This document shows, one piece after another, positions 24,749-35,512 of a stretch of 64,000 bases of DNA. Within the stretch, counting starts at the first letter, position 1. Every line of letters starts with the position of its first letter. A program made the position numbers and the translations under genes. A model generated the notes under the pieces. It did not search any database and had not been told where the DNA came from. It was given only the letters and a program-made list of their open reading frames with translations. Location of the stretch: positions 5,181,493-5,245,492 of the forward strand of contig NC_052517.1 in assembly GCF_014356525.2 (NCBI RefSeq), written 5' to 3'. Source of the DNA: Nilaparvata lugens. Its lineage: Eukaryota > Arthropoda > Insecta > Hemiptera > Delphacidae.

Positions 24749-24967
24749 AAATGTGGGATTTTTATCAACGAAAAGTATGAAATCCAACCTTTATGAGGTA
24801 CAAATTATTGACACAAAAACTTTTGAAAACAATTCCCATCCAGAAAAAACGGGATATAAAAATGTTGTGTAGTGAACAAAACATCACAGTAACTACAGTT
24901 AAATTAGTTTGCACTCAGTTTTCGGTTGTTGAAATGATTAGTCCCATCAAAAGAAATTATTCCCAAC

Positions 24968-25332
24968 TATAGTGAGGTTCACGTTATAATGGCAGTGTTT
25001 GTTTAGCAATGGTATTGATATCCTTGTCCATCATTCAACAAAACTGATAGCGCTATCTCTTTCTCGCTTTGCTTTGTTGCCAGATCGTCTTAACAATGTA
25101 GAATTAATAATTAACAAAATATTTCATCTTAATTATGAAAATCCATTATGAAACCATTGAAAAATAATTATCATTTCTTGCTTAATAGAATATAATTGAT
25201 TATTTTGAACGAGAATGAATAGTTAATATTACATCAATAAACCTGTCTATAGAAGGCATTGACAAGACAGAGGATCGGCAATGTTGTTCCCCTATCTTTT
25301 TCCATTGCCATTATAACGTGGACTTCACTATA
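24968..25332. mobile_element. Family A MITE
   Basis: Full-length, TIRs TATAGTGAGGTTCACGTTAT and ATAACGTGGACTTCACTATA. Confidence 0.85.
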
Positions 25333-25484
25333 GTATATGAATAAGAATTCGGAGTTGGAACAGTTTTGGGATGTGCCTGTTGGTCCTCCACAAATTATTT
25401 TAATGAATAATATTATTTATCTTATATTAATAAATGAATGAATAAGTAAATAAAAACTGTTTCGAATAAGGTCAGCAATATTTA

Positions 25485-26250
25485 CACATTGGATATATTC
25501 AGTCATATTGTTTGCAAACGGAGGTATCAATTCCACACAAGTTGGCAACACCTATATCAGCTACCTTCTATAGAAGGCATTGACAAGACAGAGGATCGGC
25601 TACGTTGTTCTCCTATCTTTCTCCACTGCCATTATAACGTGGACCTCACTGTAGCAGGATTTTGTGAGAGTTTTAAAAGCTGATTAATGAGGATAAAGAT
25701 TGAATACAATTTGAATAACAATAATATAATATTTTTGATTTGATTTTACAATAATAACAAATTTTGTGTTGTGAGTTTTCTAGTGTTGTCACCGTTTTTG
25801 CAAAAGGAGGTATCAATTCCACACAAGTTGGCAACACCTATATCAAACCTATATCAGCTACCTTCTATAGAAGGCATTGACAAGACAGAGGATCGGCAAC
25901 GTTGTTCTCCTATCTTTCTTCACTGCCATTATAACGTGGACCTCACTGTAGCAGGATTTAGTGAGAGTTCTAAAAATTGATTGATGAGGATAAAGATTGA
26001 ATACAATTTGAATAACAATAATATAATATTTTTATGTAACTACATAACTTTTGTAACACAAATAACAAATTTTGTGTTGAGAGTTTTCTAGTGTTGTCAC
26101 CGTTTAGGGTTCATAACCTGAGAGTTTTAAAAGCTGATTAATGAGGATAAAGATTGAATACAATTTGAATAACAATAATATAATATTTTGATTTGATTTG
26201 ACAATAATAACAAATTTTGTGTTGAGAGTTTTCTAGTGTTGTCACCGTTT
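25485..26250. repeat. Triplicated segment of about 300 bp carrying half MITEs
   Basis: The segment with GGAGGTATCAATTCCACACA, the right half of a family A MITE, and GAGGATAAAGATTGAATACA occurs at about 25520-25800 and 25800-26110, with a third partial copy at 26120-26250 lacking the MITE half. Each ends near TTTTCTAGTGTTGTCACCGT. Confidence 0.8.
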
Positions 26251-26553
26251 AGGTTATGAACGTCGAAACGTTTGTCGCCCAACTGTGACCCGGCGTTACA
26301 CCAACCTGCCAGCGCCCCACCCCACCCCTTTTCGAGCGCACTCGAAAGATCAATAATAGCTGGGAAAATGTGAAACTCGTCAGTGTGAACCGGTCTGCCT
26401 GTCTATCCACAGCTCGCAGTGCTGAAAGCAAAATGAGATCTAGATGAATCGGTTTTTCATCACGGGTTTCGATCGGAGTGTGTCGTGTGGTGTTGGGACT
26501 TGGGGCGAGTGTATCTAGACAAGGATTATGTGCAAGTTTAGGGGTAGTTATAG

Positions 26554-26877
26554 GAGAGAAGTGGGTCACAACGGCAACATCTACATCCCCACCTAGAACC
26601 TTCTACATCGGTGGCTGTAGGTTCTCCCACAACGAAAGTATCAACGTTTCAACACTCAATTCTCTCAAAATCTGTTACATCGAGAGCCTCAAATCCTGTG
26701 AAGTCTACTGCTGACTCCTTTACAATAACAGGCTGTACCCCCACCATTGCACACAACAGTAGTGATCTGGGTGACCACCAAATATCAACCAATCCTCACA
26801 AGAAATTTGAGATTAAAATTCGTGAGAGTTACAGATTTGTGAGACCTTCAAATGTGTGTGCAAGACAAGGATAGGGT
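26554..26877 (+). CDS. Weak ORF rich in Ser/Thr, possible exon
   Basis: Open frame of about 107 codons with no ATG, between an in-frame TAG and TAG. It reads through PSTSVAVGSPTTKVSTFQHS and is Ser/Thr-rich. The stretch is unique within the window and slightly richer in GC than its surroundings. There is no recognisable domain and no clear splice sites. It may be an exon of the same locus as the ORF at 27867 or simply chance. Confidence 0.15.
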
Positions 26878-27680
26878 CACTCTGTGTAACCTTATTAGTG
26901 TAGGAGTTTTATCATCTCATGTTATAACTGTAGCATCATGAGTGTTCCCAATATTTTCGGGAGGAAGGTTTGTTAAATAGGTAACCTCTGACCTGGTTTC
27001 GAGAAAAATATCACTAAGTAACTGTTCAATTTATGACTGTTTTGGTGTAGATTATTTCAACAATTTTTGGTGCTAACTTTCTAAATGGTGTGGGTTGAAA
27101 ATACTTGAAACTGATTCAAAATACTTGAAACTAGTTGATAATACTTGAAACTGGTTGAAAATACTTGAAACTATTTGAAAATACTTGAAACTCTGTTTAG
27201 GATCTCTATTGAAACCTCTGTTCAAAACAAGCAAAATCTTCCAATTTGTGATCCCATTATCTATCAAGCTTGAATTAAATTCAAAACCAGACAAGAACTG
27301 CACATTTTTTCGGCTAATGCTCAACTGTTTCAAGCACTATTTGTGTTCTCTGATTTGAAACTGAATTCACAACTTACATTCTTCGAAATGTTCTGAATTC
27401 AAGAGATCCTCAATCTGATTTGGGCAAGCAGAGGTATTTTATTTGAAAACTGATAAAGGTTCAGATGAGGCAGAAGTTATAGAATTTGTTGAAAAAAAGT
27501 GTAAACTTGAAGAATAATTGGAGGAGATTTGAATAAATGGAGATAAATTTATTGTGAGAGTTTTTTCATCATTATATAATCAGATTACAATATGTGGGTG
27601 GAGTATTGTCACTTGGAAGTAATATTGTGAACTACACAGATGTGGTCAGATGTGACATTTCAAATAGTTCCCGCCAAACA
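26878..27680. other. Non-repetitive AT-rich stretch
   Basis: Apart from the 20-bp minisatellite I see no repeat family, no long ORF and no RNA gene here. It lies between the weak Ser/Thr ORF and the ORF at 27867. Confidence 0.5.
27090..27195. repeat. 20-bp minisatellite
   Basis: About five units of GAAAATACTTGAAACTGGTT with single-base changes, just upstream of the unidentified ORF region. Confidence 0.85.
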
Positions 27681-27830
27681 GACGTTCCCCAATTGGCTTA
27701 GGTTGTCATCATGTGATTGGATGCAGGAAATCTCACTAACCAATAGGAATGAAGCTTGCAGAGCTAGCTGAGAGCAGAGAGAGGCTATGGCGGCTATCAG
27801 TTTGTCTTCCAGAAGAATTGGAAGCTGAAA
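27680..27830 (+). promoter_or_regulatory. Possible promoter / 5' leader of the 330-residue ORF
   Basis: Three CCAAT-type motifs in about 70 bp: CCCAATTGGC (27688), GATTGGATG (27715) and ACCAATAGG (27740). After them comes a 13-codon upstream ORF at 27787-27828 with a good initiation context (GGCTATGGCG), closed by TGA 38 bp before the main ATG. No TATA box is evident. The assignment rests on motif clustering only. Confidence 0.3.
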
Positions 27831-27866
27831 CTGGAAGAATTCCCTCTCACCGAATTCTATTGAATT

Positions 27867-28859
27867 ATGGATAGTTACAAAACCCGACAAACCCAGTTTT
27901 GCTGTAATGGATGTCGTCTCAAAAAATGTGATAATGATCATCTAGTCTTCCCTGTGAAATTTCTCATCAAATCTGATCCACAGTTGAACACAGTTAGCGA
28001 AACAATAATACTGAAAACACTGCCACCCCCATTGTTACAGCATGTTGCACAAAAATTGGGGGAACTTGTGATGCTACAAATCAATGCAACAATAAGTGGA
28101 GATAAATCAAGATGGCGACTGTGTGAAGACACCGGTGAACAGGACGAGTTGTGTGCTAAAAACACAATTTTCAATCTAAAAAACTATACTCTCAAACAAT
28201 CAACAAGTGCATCTGTGTGTGATAGACTATTATTACAAACTCTCACTGAATCAAATGTAAACAAACAGCTTGCAACCAAAGAACTATGCGTAAACATTCT
28301 GAAAAATATCAATAAAAGTAGTACCAATACTACACCTAAAACAAATAGATTAATAACTAGGTTCAATAATAGCTCTAAAAACAATAATAATATTAGTTAC
28401 AATGAAGCTCAAATTTTTCATAAATCTAGTGGTGTTGTTGAAACATGTATAACAATTGTGGACTATAGTAACTTGTTGCAGAGAATAAATTCATTGATTG
28501 TTTTGTATGCGATATTTGTTGAGAAACTACTGCAAAACTATTTAGTGCACTGTTATAATCAATTCCTGCTGTTGAAATTATTGACAGAAAGGGGAGAAGT
28601 TCTAGAGTTTGATAGAAAATTGGTGCCCAAATTGGTTGTGAATTCAAAATTGGCGCCCAAAGTGGGACAATATCCAGTTTCAAAGAGTTTACTTCTGGTT
28701 TCGAAGAGGCTACTTCCGGTTTCAAAGAGACTACTTCCGGTTTCAAAGAGGCTACTTCCGGTTTCAAAGAGGTTACTTCCTGTTAGTGACAATTGTGTGT
28801 GTTGTAATAGGGAATCCGTGATTTTGTTGGGAGAACGTAGAGTTGAAAAAGTGCGGTAA
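27867..28859 (+). CDS. Unidentified 330-residue ORF with heptad-long repeats, possible lineage-specific gene
   Basis: Uninterrupted ATG-started ORF with an in-frame TGA just before the start and a TAA stop. I do not recognise the product. Visible features: a Cys-rich N-terminus (FCCNGCRLKKC) that could bind a metal, a Leu/Asn/Lys-rich middle with an Asn/Ser-rich stretch near residues 165-175, a hydrophobic segment near residues 210-245, and four to five tandem 7-residue repeats (VSKRLLP, 21 bp each) at about residues 275-305, followed by CVCCNRES. The ORF lies in one of the few non-repetitive stretches of the window, and the upstream 200 bp carry CCAAT-type boxes. It could be a young gene, an exon of a larger gene, or a remnant of an old element. 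No domain supports a function. Confidence 0.35.
   Translation: MDSYKTRQTQFCCNGCRLKKCDNDHLVFPVKFLIKSDPQLNTVSETIILKTLPPPLLQHVAQKLGELVMLQINATISGDKSRWRLCEDTGEQDELCAKNTIFNLKNYTLKQSTSASVCDRLLLQTLTESNVNKQLATKELCVNILKNINKSSTNTTPKTNRLITRFNNSSKNNNNISYNEAQIFHKSSGVVETCITIVDYSNLLQRINSLIVLYAIFVEKLLQNYLVHCYNQFLLLKLLTERGEVLEFDRKLVPKLVVNSKLAPKVGQYPVSKSLLLVSKRLLPVSKRLLPVSKRLLPVSKRLLPVSDNCVCCNRESVILLGERRVEKVR
28672..28790 (+). repeat. 21-bp coding tandem repeat in the unidentified ORF
   Basis: Four to five units of about 21 bp, consensus CCGGTTTCAAAGAGGCTACTT, kept in frame and encoding VSKRLLP. Units differ by one or two bases (AGG/AGA, GCT/ACT/GTT). Confidence 0.85.
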
Positions 28860-29114
28860 TCATAATTGTAGTGTATGTTGAGTGTTGTGAGTGATTGAGG
28901 CCGAGTGCAGCCAACCTTGAGAGGATAACGACTTCAGGGCCATACTATTATGGTCATGTCTGCAAGAATGTAATGGCAAGAGAGGTGAGCGACATAAAAC
29001 AGTTATTACAATATTATTTTTTATAGTAAAGGCAAATTGGAGAGTTGGTTGATCGTGGCTCCATCTATGAGTGAAATTAGTAAATTTCAAGCAGTAAGAA
29101 AAGTTCAAACTGTA
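28860..29114. other. 3' flank of the unidentified ORF
   Basis: Unique sequence. No AATAAA close to the stop codon was seen. Confidence 0.35.
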
Positions 29115-29390
29115 AAGCTACATTTATACCAAAGCTATTAACAAAATGTTGATAATTTATTTATTTATTATTTTACAAAGGCAACTTTCTATAAGTATTT
29201 CAAGCATAGGTGATGATGATGGGATGAATGATAATACAATGAATCCTTAAGGATTAATTAATCCTCATAGATTCTATTAGATTGAACAGAACTTGACAAA
29301 CACAAATGTTCATCAGGTGTATGATAAGTTATGCTCAATCGCATAGAATCTATAAGAAATTTTGTTAATAACTTTGGTGTAAACGCAAAA
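29115..29390. mobile_element. Family J foldback, interrupted
   Basis: Arms AGCTACATTTATACCAAAGC and AACTTTGGTGTAAACGC; the left arm is interrupted at about 29156-29240 by unrelated sequence. Confidence 0.7.
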
Positions 29391-29673
29391 TTAGTCTGCT
29401 TTGTGTTTGTTTACTTTTGAAATGTCATCTTGACCTGACTTCTCATTATAAATATGCTTATTCAAGATTTTTTAAATTCAGACATTCATTTCAAATAGAA
29501 AATGTGGAATGGGCATCAAAATTGAATTGTATTCTTCAAAACTAAAAACTGGTAAGCTTTACACTTTCAAAATTAGAATATGCACGATAATGAAAAGCAG
29601 TGAATATGATTTATTTACAGAAAAAAAACAGTGTTGACAATATTGTAGAGTAGCTGTTCAAACAGCTAATCTC

Positions 29674-29853
29674 AAGCTGCGTTTACACCAAAGTTATTAA
29701 CAAAGTGTTAATAACTTAATCCTCATAGATTCTATTAGATTGAACATAACAATAACACACATGATGAACATATGTGTTTATCAAGTTCCGTTCAATCTAA
29801 TAGAATCTATAAGGATTAATTTATTAAAATTTTGTTAATAACTTCGCAGCTTA
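29674..29853. mobile_element. Family J foldback
   Basis: 180 bp, from AAGCTGCGTTTACACCAAAG to TTGTTAATAACTTCGCAGCTT. Almost fully self-complementary. Confidence 0.8.
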
Positions 29854-30042
29854 AAGCTGCGTTTACACCAAAGTTATTAAAAAAATGTTAATAGCTCAAT
29901 CCTTATAGATTCTATTGGATTGAACATAACAATAACAAGCATGATGAACATATGTGTTTATCAACTTCCGTTCAATCTAATAGAATCTATAAGGATCAAT
30001 TTATTAACATTTTGTTAATAACTTTGGTTTAAACGCAGCTGT
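29854..30042. mobile_element. Family J foldback, abutting the previous copy
   Basis: 189 bp from AAAGCTGCGTTTACACCAAA to GGTTTAAACGCAGCT. The junction with the preceding copy is GCAGCTTAAAGCTGC, a shared TTAA. Confidence 0.8.
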
Positions 30043-30171
30043 GTGTAGGATATGCCTAGAATTGTCCTAAAATATCAAAAATAAGAAATGAGTAGCATCA
30101 ATTCAAGCCTTTACTGAGCCTTTTTTTCACTTTTTGTGTAGTTGAGAAGTTGATATTGTGGTAATTATTCA

Positions 30172-30323
30172 TATTGAATGAAAAAGACTAAGAAATTGTC
30201 AAAAAACCACAGATTATCGGAGTTTATCAAAGATTGACAATGGTGTAATAACCGAAACCGGTCTTTCTAAGTATCAATAAATCTGTGGTTTTTTGACAAT
30301 TTCTTAGTCTTTTTCATTCAATA
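30172..30323. repeat. Perfect 44-bp inverted repeat
   Basis: Arms 30172-30215 and 30280-30323 (TATTGAATGAAAAAGACTAA / TTAGTCTTTTTCATTCAATA at the outer ends) appear fully complementary around a 64-bp loop containing AACCGAAACCGGTC. Confidence 0.85.
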
Positions 30324-30544
30324 CTTTACAGAACCGTTGTAATTGGACAAGTGACAAGTATTTGTTTGTTTCCTTTTAAAAAAATAATATAAAACCTGAT
30401 TTAAAACCCTCATATGATTGACACAACTCTAATATTTAGAATAACATACGCAATTTGAAGCTTGAAATACCAATTCCTCTCAGAGATGGTGCCACCATCA
30501 CCCGTCTCTCCAATTTGCGTTTACTATAGCATGATTAGTCTATA

Positions 30545-30760
30545 ATAAATAAAGGAAAGAATTGTCTTATACATTGACTGGATATGAAAATCATCACGTC
30601 TCAACTACTGAAATGATTTACTTGAAATTCTGCATATAGATTCTCAATTTACCGAGGATGGTTATAGGCCTATTTTAGACTCTTAAGGATTTCAGTAGTT
30701 CAAGTCTTCAGTTTGTCAAGTTTTTAAATAGGCCCTTGAAGAGCATGAGTATCTGCTAGT
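30545..30760 (-). mobile_element. Family C repeat
   Basis: Contains CACGTCTCAACTACTGAAAT and TACCGAGGATGGTTATAGGC. Confidence 0.65.
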
Positions 30761-30921
30761 TTTAATTAAAATAAGAGTATACTCAAGTTTCAAAACAACC
30801 GAATTCCAGTAACAACAGATGGTATGAAATTGACTCTCTCAGATACAAGCCCATGTGACTGGATGTAATAATATGACAACACATTTTTTGTTTTTAAGTG
30901 TTTATTTATTTATTTATTTTT

Positions 30922-31456
30922 CCTACAGTTACGTTGAAAAGTGGCCATTGCTGCACTGATTACAGAACGCAAAGAATCACTTTTCCGCTCTAGTGCGGGA
31001 AAAATTTTTTCTGCACTCCAGATTTGCAACATGGCAACGCAAAATACTTAGTAGGTTATATGGAGCAACAGTGCAGCAAAATCAAAATGAAGTTGGTAAC
31101 AGTGACTGCTGTGGCTGCTATAGTGAGCAGAGGTGCAACGAAGCACAACACGCTAATTATTATTCATTATATATTATAACCAAGGACAACGAGGACTTTA
31201 GGATTTTAGGATTAAGGTTTTTATCAATAATAAAATTACACAGAAAAACATTTGATGCATTTCAGGCAATTTTACCCATAATTACCCACTTTTCATATTC
31301 AATGGTAACTGTAGGAAAAACTTAATGTGAAATACGTGCGCAAAAGTTCCTCTGCTGCACTCAACAAACCATTTCGCCCTCGCCTACGGCTCGGGCGTAA
31401 ACGTTTCTTTCGGTGCAGCAAACTGTCACTTTGCGCACTAGTTGCACAAATAACTA
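30922..31456 (+). mobile_element. Family F element
   Basis: 535 bp, close to consensus, next to a (TTTA)n stretch. Confidence 0.8.
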
Positions 31457-31459
31457 TTA

Positions 31460-31970
31460 CAATATCTCTTTGGAGACAACAGGTCGAAACCTACAACTGC
31501 CTCCTTAACTTAAATCATGATAATGTCAAAATACTATAAACTATAATATATCATGAAAATTCTCATGCACAATTGTATGAATAAACTATAATATTAAAAT
31601 AATAATAATAAAACTATTATACTATTGAACTAATTAAACCAAGTGATGATGCAAATTTAAGTTTGCTAATTAATCATGCTGATAAGTGCATCAATATAAA
31701 ACTAGTACTTCTGTCAACAGTAGACCTCGCGCTCAGTGAGTTACATTGACCTGTTGTTATGTTTTCTCAAAAATTGAAAAATAATTTATCAATTAAAAAT
31801 GTCTAGAAAAAAATCCTAAATAAACATAGAGCTTTCTGTCCTATATCGTACCTATATCCTATAACGGAATGTGAGTTTGAGCGCTGTTATCAGGTCTGGC
31901 TGCAACTGTCTACAACGTTGATGGAATGATACAATTTTCAAGATGTTCGATGTTTTTGAACGGGTAGTAT
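31460..31970. other. No feature seen apart from a family D head
   Basis: AT-rich; the family D head is at 31701-31735. Confidence 0.35.
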
Positions 31971-32141
31971 AAAGGTGCGTACAGATTTAAGTGCCGCAAA
32001 CATGAGCAATTCACGTTTAATCAGCTGATGCCAAGCTTTTTATATCTGTATCTTACCGTTTCTGTAAAAATACAGATATAATCAGCTGATTAAAAGTGAA
32101 TTGCTCATGTTCGCGGCGCGTATATCTGTACGCATCTTTAT
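31971..32141. mobile_element. Palindromic MITE related to family I ends
   Basis: About 170 bp. AAAGGTGCGTACAGATTTAA folds against TATATCTGTACGCATCTTTA, with inner arms ATGAGCAATTCACGTTTAAT and its near complement. Confidence 0.8.
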
Positions 32142-32224
32142 AGTCAACTGTCTACTAACGTTAATGGAAAGATACATATTTTTAAGATGTTCGATGTTTT
32201 TGAACGGGTAGTATTATAGTCCAC

Positions 32225-32518
32225 TAGACAGCTGATTTATGATGAATAATTTATTCTATAGTCTGATTTTTACTCTAATATTGGCGTATGAAGGAGGCTC
32301 CTTTTTCCTTTTATATTATCCTTGAAATGCAAAATTTCCAAAAACCTTGTATATACGTCGACGCTCAATTAGAAAGGAACATACCTGTCAAATTTCATGA
32401 AAATCTATTACCGCGTTTCGCCGTAAATGCGAAACATATAGACATTTAAAGATTAAGAGAAATGCCAAACCGTCGACTTGAATCTTAGACCTCACTTCGC
32501 TCGGTCAAAAATAATAAT
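32225..32518 (+). mobile_element. Family D repeat, 5'-truncated
   Basis: Contains GGCGTATGAAGGAGGCTCCT and ends ACTTCGCTCGGTCAA. A separate head fragment (CTAGTACTTCTGTCAACAGT) lies at 31701. Confidence 0.7.
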
Positions 32519-32705
32519 AAAGAAATAAAACTATTATACTATTGAACTAATTAAACCAAGTGATGATGCAAATTAAGTTAGCAAATTAATCATGCTGATG
32601 AGTGCATCAATATCAAATTATATAATTAAACCATAATATAAAAATGATAATAAAGTAAATTCGCTTGGTAAATAAGACAAAAAATTTATAGCCTTCTTCC
32701 TGGAC

Positions 32706-33072
32706 TATAGTGAGGTCCACGTTATAATGGCAGATAATGCTTGATTAGCAATGCTATTGTTATCCTTTTCTATCATTCAACAAAGTGGATGGCGCTATCT
32801 CTTTCTCGCTTTGCTTTGTTGCCAGATCGGATCTTAACAATGTAGAATTAATAATTAAATAACAAAATGTTTCATCTGAATTATGAAATTATTGAAAGAT
32901 ATAATAGCTTGCTCAATGAAATATAATTGATTATTTTAAACGAGCATGAACAGTTAATATTACATCATTAAACCTGTATCAGCTACCATTTATAGAAGGC
33001 ATTGACAAAACAGAGTATCGGCAACGTTGTACTCCTATCTTTCTCCACTGCCATTATAACGTGGACCTCATA
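32706..33072. mobile_element. Family A MITE
   Basis: Full-length copy; the right TIR lacks only its last bases (ACGTGGACCTCATAG). Confidence 0.85.
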
Positions 33073-33172
33073 GATGGTTCTATCATCAGTAACATGTCTT
33101 AGTAACATCATATCATAGAGACATTGTTGAACATAGTTCATATGATAATTATTATGATTTGAAATGCTGTAA

Positions 33173-33705
33173 TAGTTATTTGTGCAACTAGTGCGCAAAG
33201 TGTCAGTTTGCTGCACCGAAAGAAACGTTTACGCCCGAGCCGTAGGCGAGGGCGGAATGGTTTCTTGAGTGCAGCAGAGGAACTTTGCGCACGTATTTCA
33301 CATTAAGTTTTTCCTACAGTTACCATTGAATATGAAAAGTGGGTAATTATGGGTAAAATTGCCTGAAATGCATCAAATGTTTTTCTGTGTAATTTTATTA
33401 TTGATAAAAACCTTAATCCTAAAATCCTAAAGTCCTCGTTGTCCTTGGTTATAATATATAATGAATAATAATTAGCGCGTTGTGCTTGGTTGCACCTCTG
33501 CTCACTATAGCAGCCACAGCAGTCACTGTTACCAACTTCATTTTGATTTTGCTGCACTGTTGCTCCATATAACCTACTAAGTATTTTGCGTTGCCATGTT
33601 GCAAATCTGGAGTGCAGAAAAATTTTTCCCGCACTAGAGCGGAAAAGTGATTCTTTGCGTTCTGTAATCAGTGCAGCAATGGCCACTTTTCAACGTAACT
33701 GTAGG
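33173..33705 (-). mobile_element. Family F element
   Basis: 533 bp in reverse, nearly identical to the copy at 5299, between two family A MITEs. Confidence 0.8.
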
Positions 33706-33801
33706 AAAACGTAATTTTCCTATAACAGACCAAGGGTCATATGCACTTTCTATGGTGCATAGATTGGGGCGTGAGCACTTGTTGATATTGTCACATTCAT
33801 T

Positions 33802-34180
33802 CTATAGTGAGGTCCACGTTATAATGGCAGTGGAGAAAGATAGGAGTACAACGTTGCCGATACTCTGTTTTGTCAATGTCTTCTATAGACGGTAGCTGAT
33901 ACATATTTATTGATGTTATATTAACTGTTCATTCTCAATTAAAGTGATCAATTATATTTTATTAAGCAAGAAATTATTTTTTTTTCAGTAATTTCACAAT
34001 GGATTTTCATAGTTAAGATAAAATATTTTTTTAATTAATTTAATTCTACATTGTTAAAAGGCGATCAGGCAACAGAGTAAAGCGAGAAAGAGATGGCGCT
34101 ATCCGCTTTGTTGTATGATAGACAAGGATAGCAATACCATTGCTAATCAAACACTGCCATTATAACGTGGACCTCTCTAT
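33802..34180. mobile_element. Family A MITE
   Basis: Full-length, TIRs TATAGTGAGGTCCACGTTAT and ATAACGTGGACCTCTCTATA. Confidence 0.85.
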
Positions 34181-34287
34181 ATACTCCACTCTATAAAATG
34201 ACTGAGTATATCCAATGTAACAATACTGCTGACCTTATCCAAAACCGTGTTTATTTATTCATTCATTCATAGAAGATACGCATTTAT

Positions 34288-35023
34288 TGACCGAGCGAAG
34301 TGAGGTCTAAGACTCAAGTCGACGGTTTGGCATTTCTCTTAATGTTTAAATGTTTGAATGTTTAAATGTTTATATGTTGCGCATTTACGGCGAAACGCGG
34401 TAATAGATTTTCATGAAATTTGACAGGTATGTTCCTTTTTTAATTGCACGTCGACGTATATACAAGGTTTTTGGAAATTTTGCATTTCAAGGATAATATA
34501 AAAGGGAAAAAGAGCCTCCTTTATACGCCAATATTGGAGTAAAAATCAGACTATAGAATTATTCATCATAAATCAGCTGACAAGTGATTACACAGATGTG
34601 TGGAGAAGCCAGTCTATTGCTGTATTTGTATAAGGTCTATAGTTTCAATCAAAGACATTAAAGAGGTATGCATCTTTAAGCTGGGTTTACACCAAAGTTA
34701 TTAACAAAATGGTTATAACTTAATCCTTATAGATTCTATTAGATTGAACGGAAGTTGACAAACACAAATGTTCATCATGTGTATGATAAGTTATGTTCAA
34801 TCTAATATAATCTAAAAGGATTGAGTTATTAACATTTTTCAAATAAATTTGGTCTAATCGCAGCTTTAAGGTCTTTGGTTTCAAATTACTGGATGAATTA
34901 TATCATATTATATACAAATTCAAACGTGAACTGAGTTTGTTAACATTATTTTAAAACATTTGACATCTGGTACTTGTGGATGAGAATACTGCGTGAGGTC
35001 TACTGTTCACAGAACTACTAGTG
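34288..35023 (-). mobile_element. Family D repeat, interrupted by a family J foldback
   Basis: Reverse copy starting TGACCGAGCGAAGTGAGGTC. A foldback element of family J and flank (about 34660-34965) split it from its head, which ends CTGTTCACAGAACTACTAG. Confidence 0.75.
34676..34868. mobile_element. Family J foldback inside family D
   Basis: Flanked by TTTAA on both sides (CTTTAAGCTGGGTTTACACC ... TCGCAGCTTTAAGG). About 190 bp. Confidence 0.8.
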
Positions 35024-35512
35024 TAAGTAATTATGGATTATCTTTTCAAGGTTGCGTTTGTCTATTATAGACTTATTCTACATCATTCTCTTCGAAATTA
35101 AATTTTTTACAAGTTCTGTAAGAAAATATTCTGTGTTTATTGTACATTTAACATAGTAAAAATGCTTCAAGCCTTAAAGGAACTTGTTTTTCGGGACCAC
35201 GTTTCGCGTATTTCGTCACATATCTTAAAAATTACTGTAGCTAACGGTCTGGGAACGGTTTCATTGAATTTTTCAGTTAATTTTACATGAAGCACGCTGA
35301 ATTTAACATCTTAATTAACAGCCAACAAATACCCGTGGGGCAGGAGAACTGAAATTCAGACGAAATCTTTCACCCTGTATATCTTGGTAACTGAGCATTT
35401 TCGGACTTATGTTAATCAGAACATTTTTCTTCTTTTGATGAGAGGAATCACCCCTTGGCTTATGGACACCTTTTTTCAGATCACCCTATATTTTTCAATG
35501 ATTTAATATAGT
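35024..35512. other. Unclassified, probably repeat-derived
   Basis: Contains TTTCACCCTGTATATC and GATCACCCTATATTT, which resemble ends of common ACAGGGTG-type arthropod repeats. No ORF. Confidence 0.35.
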
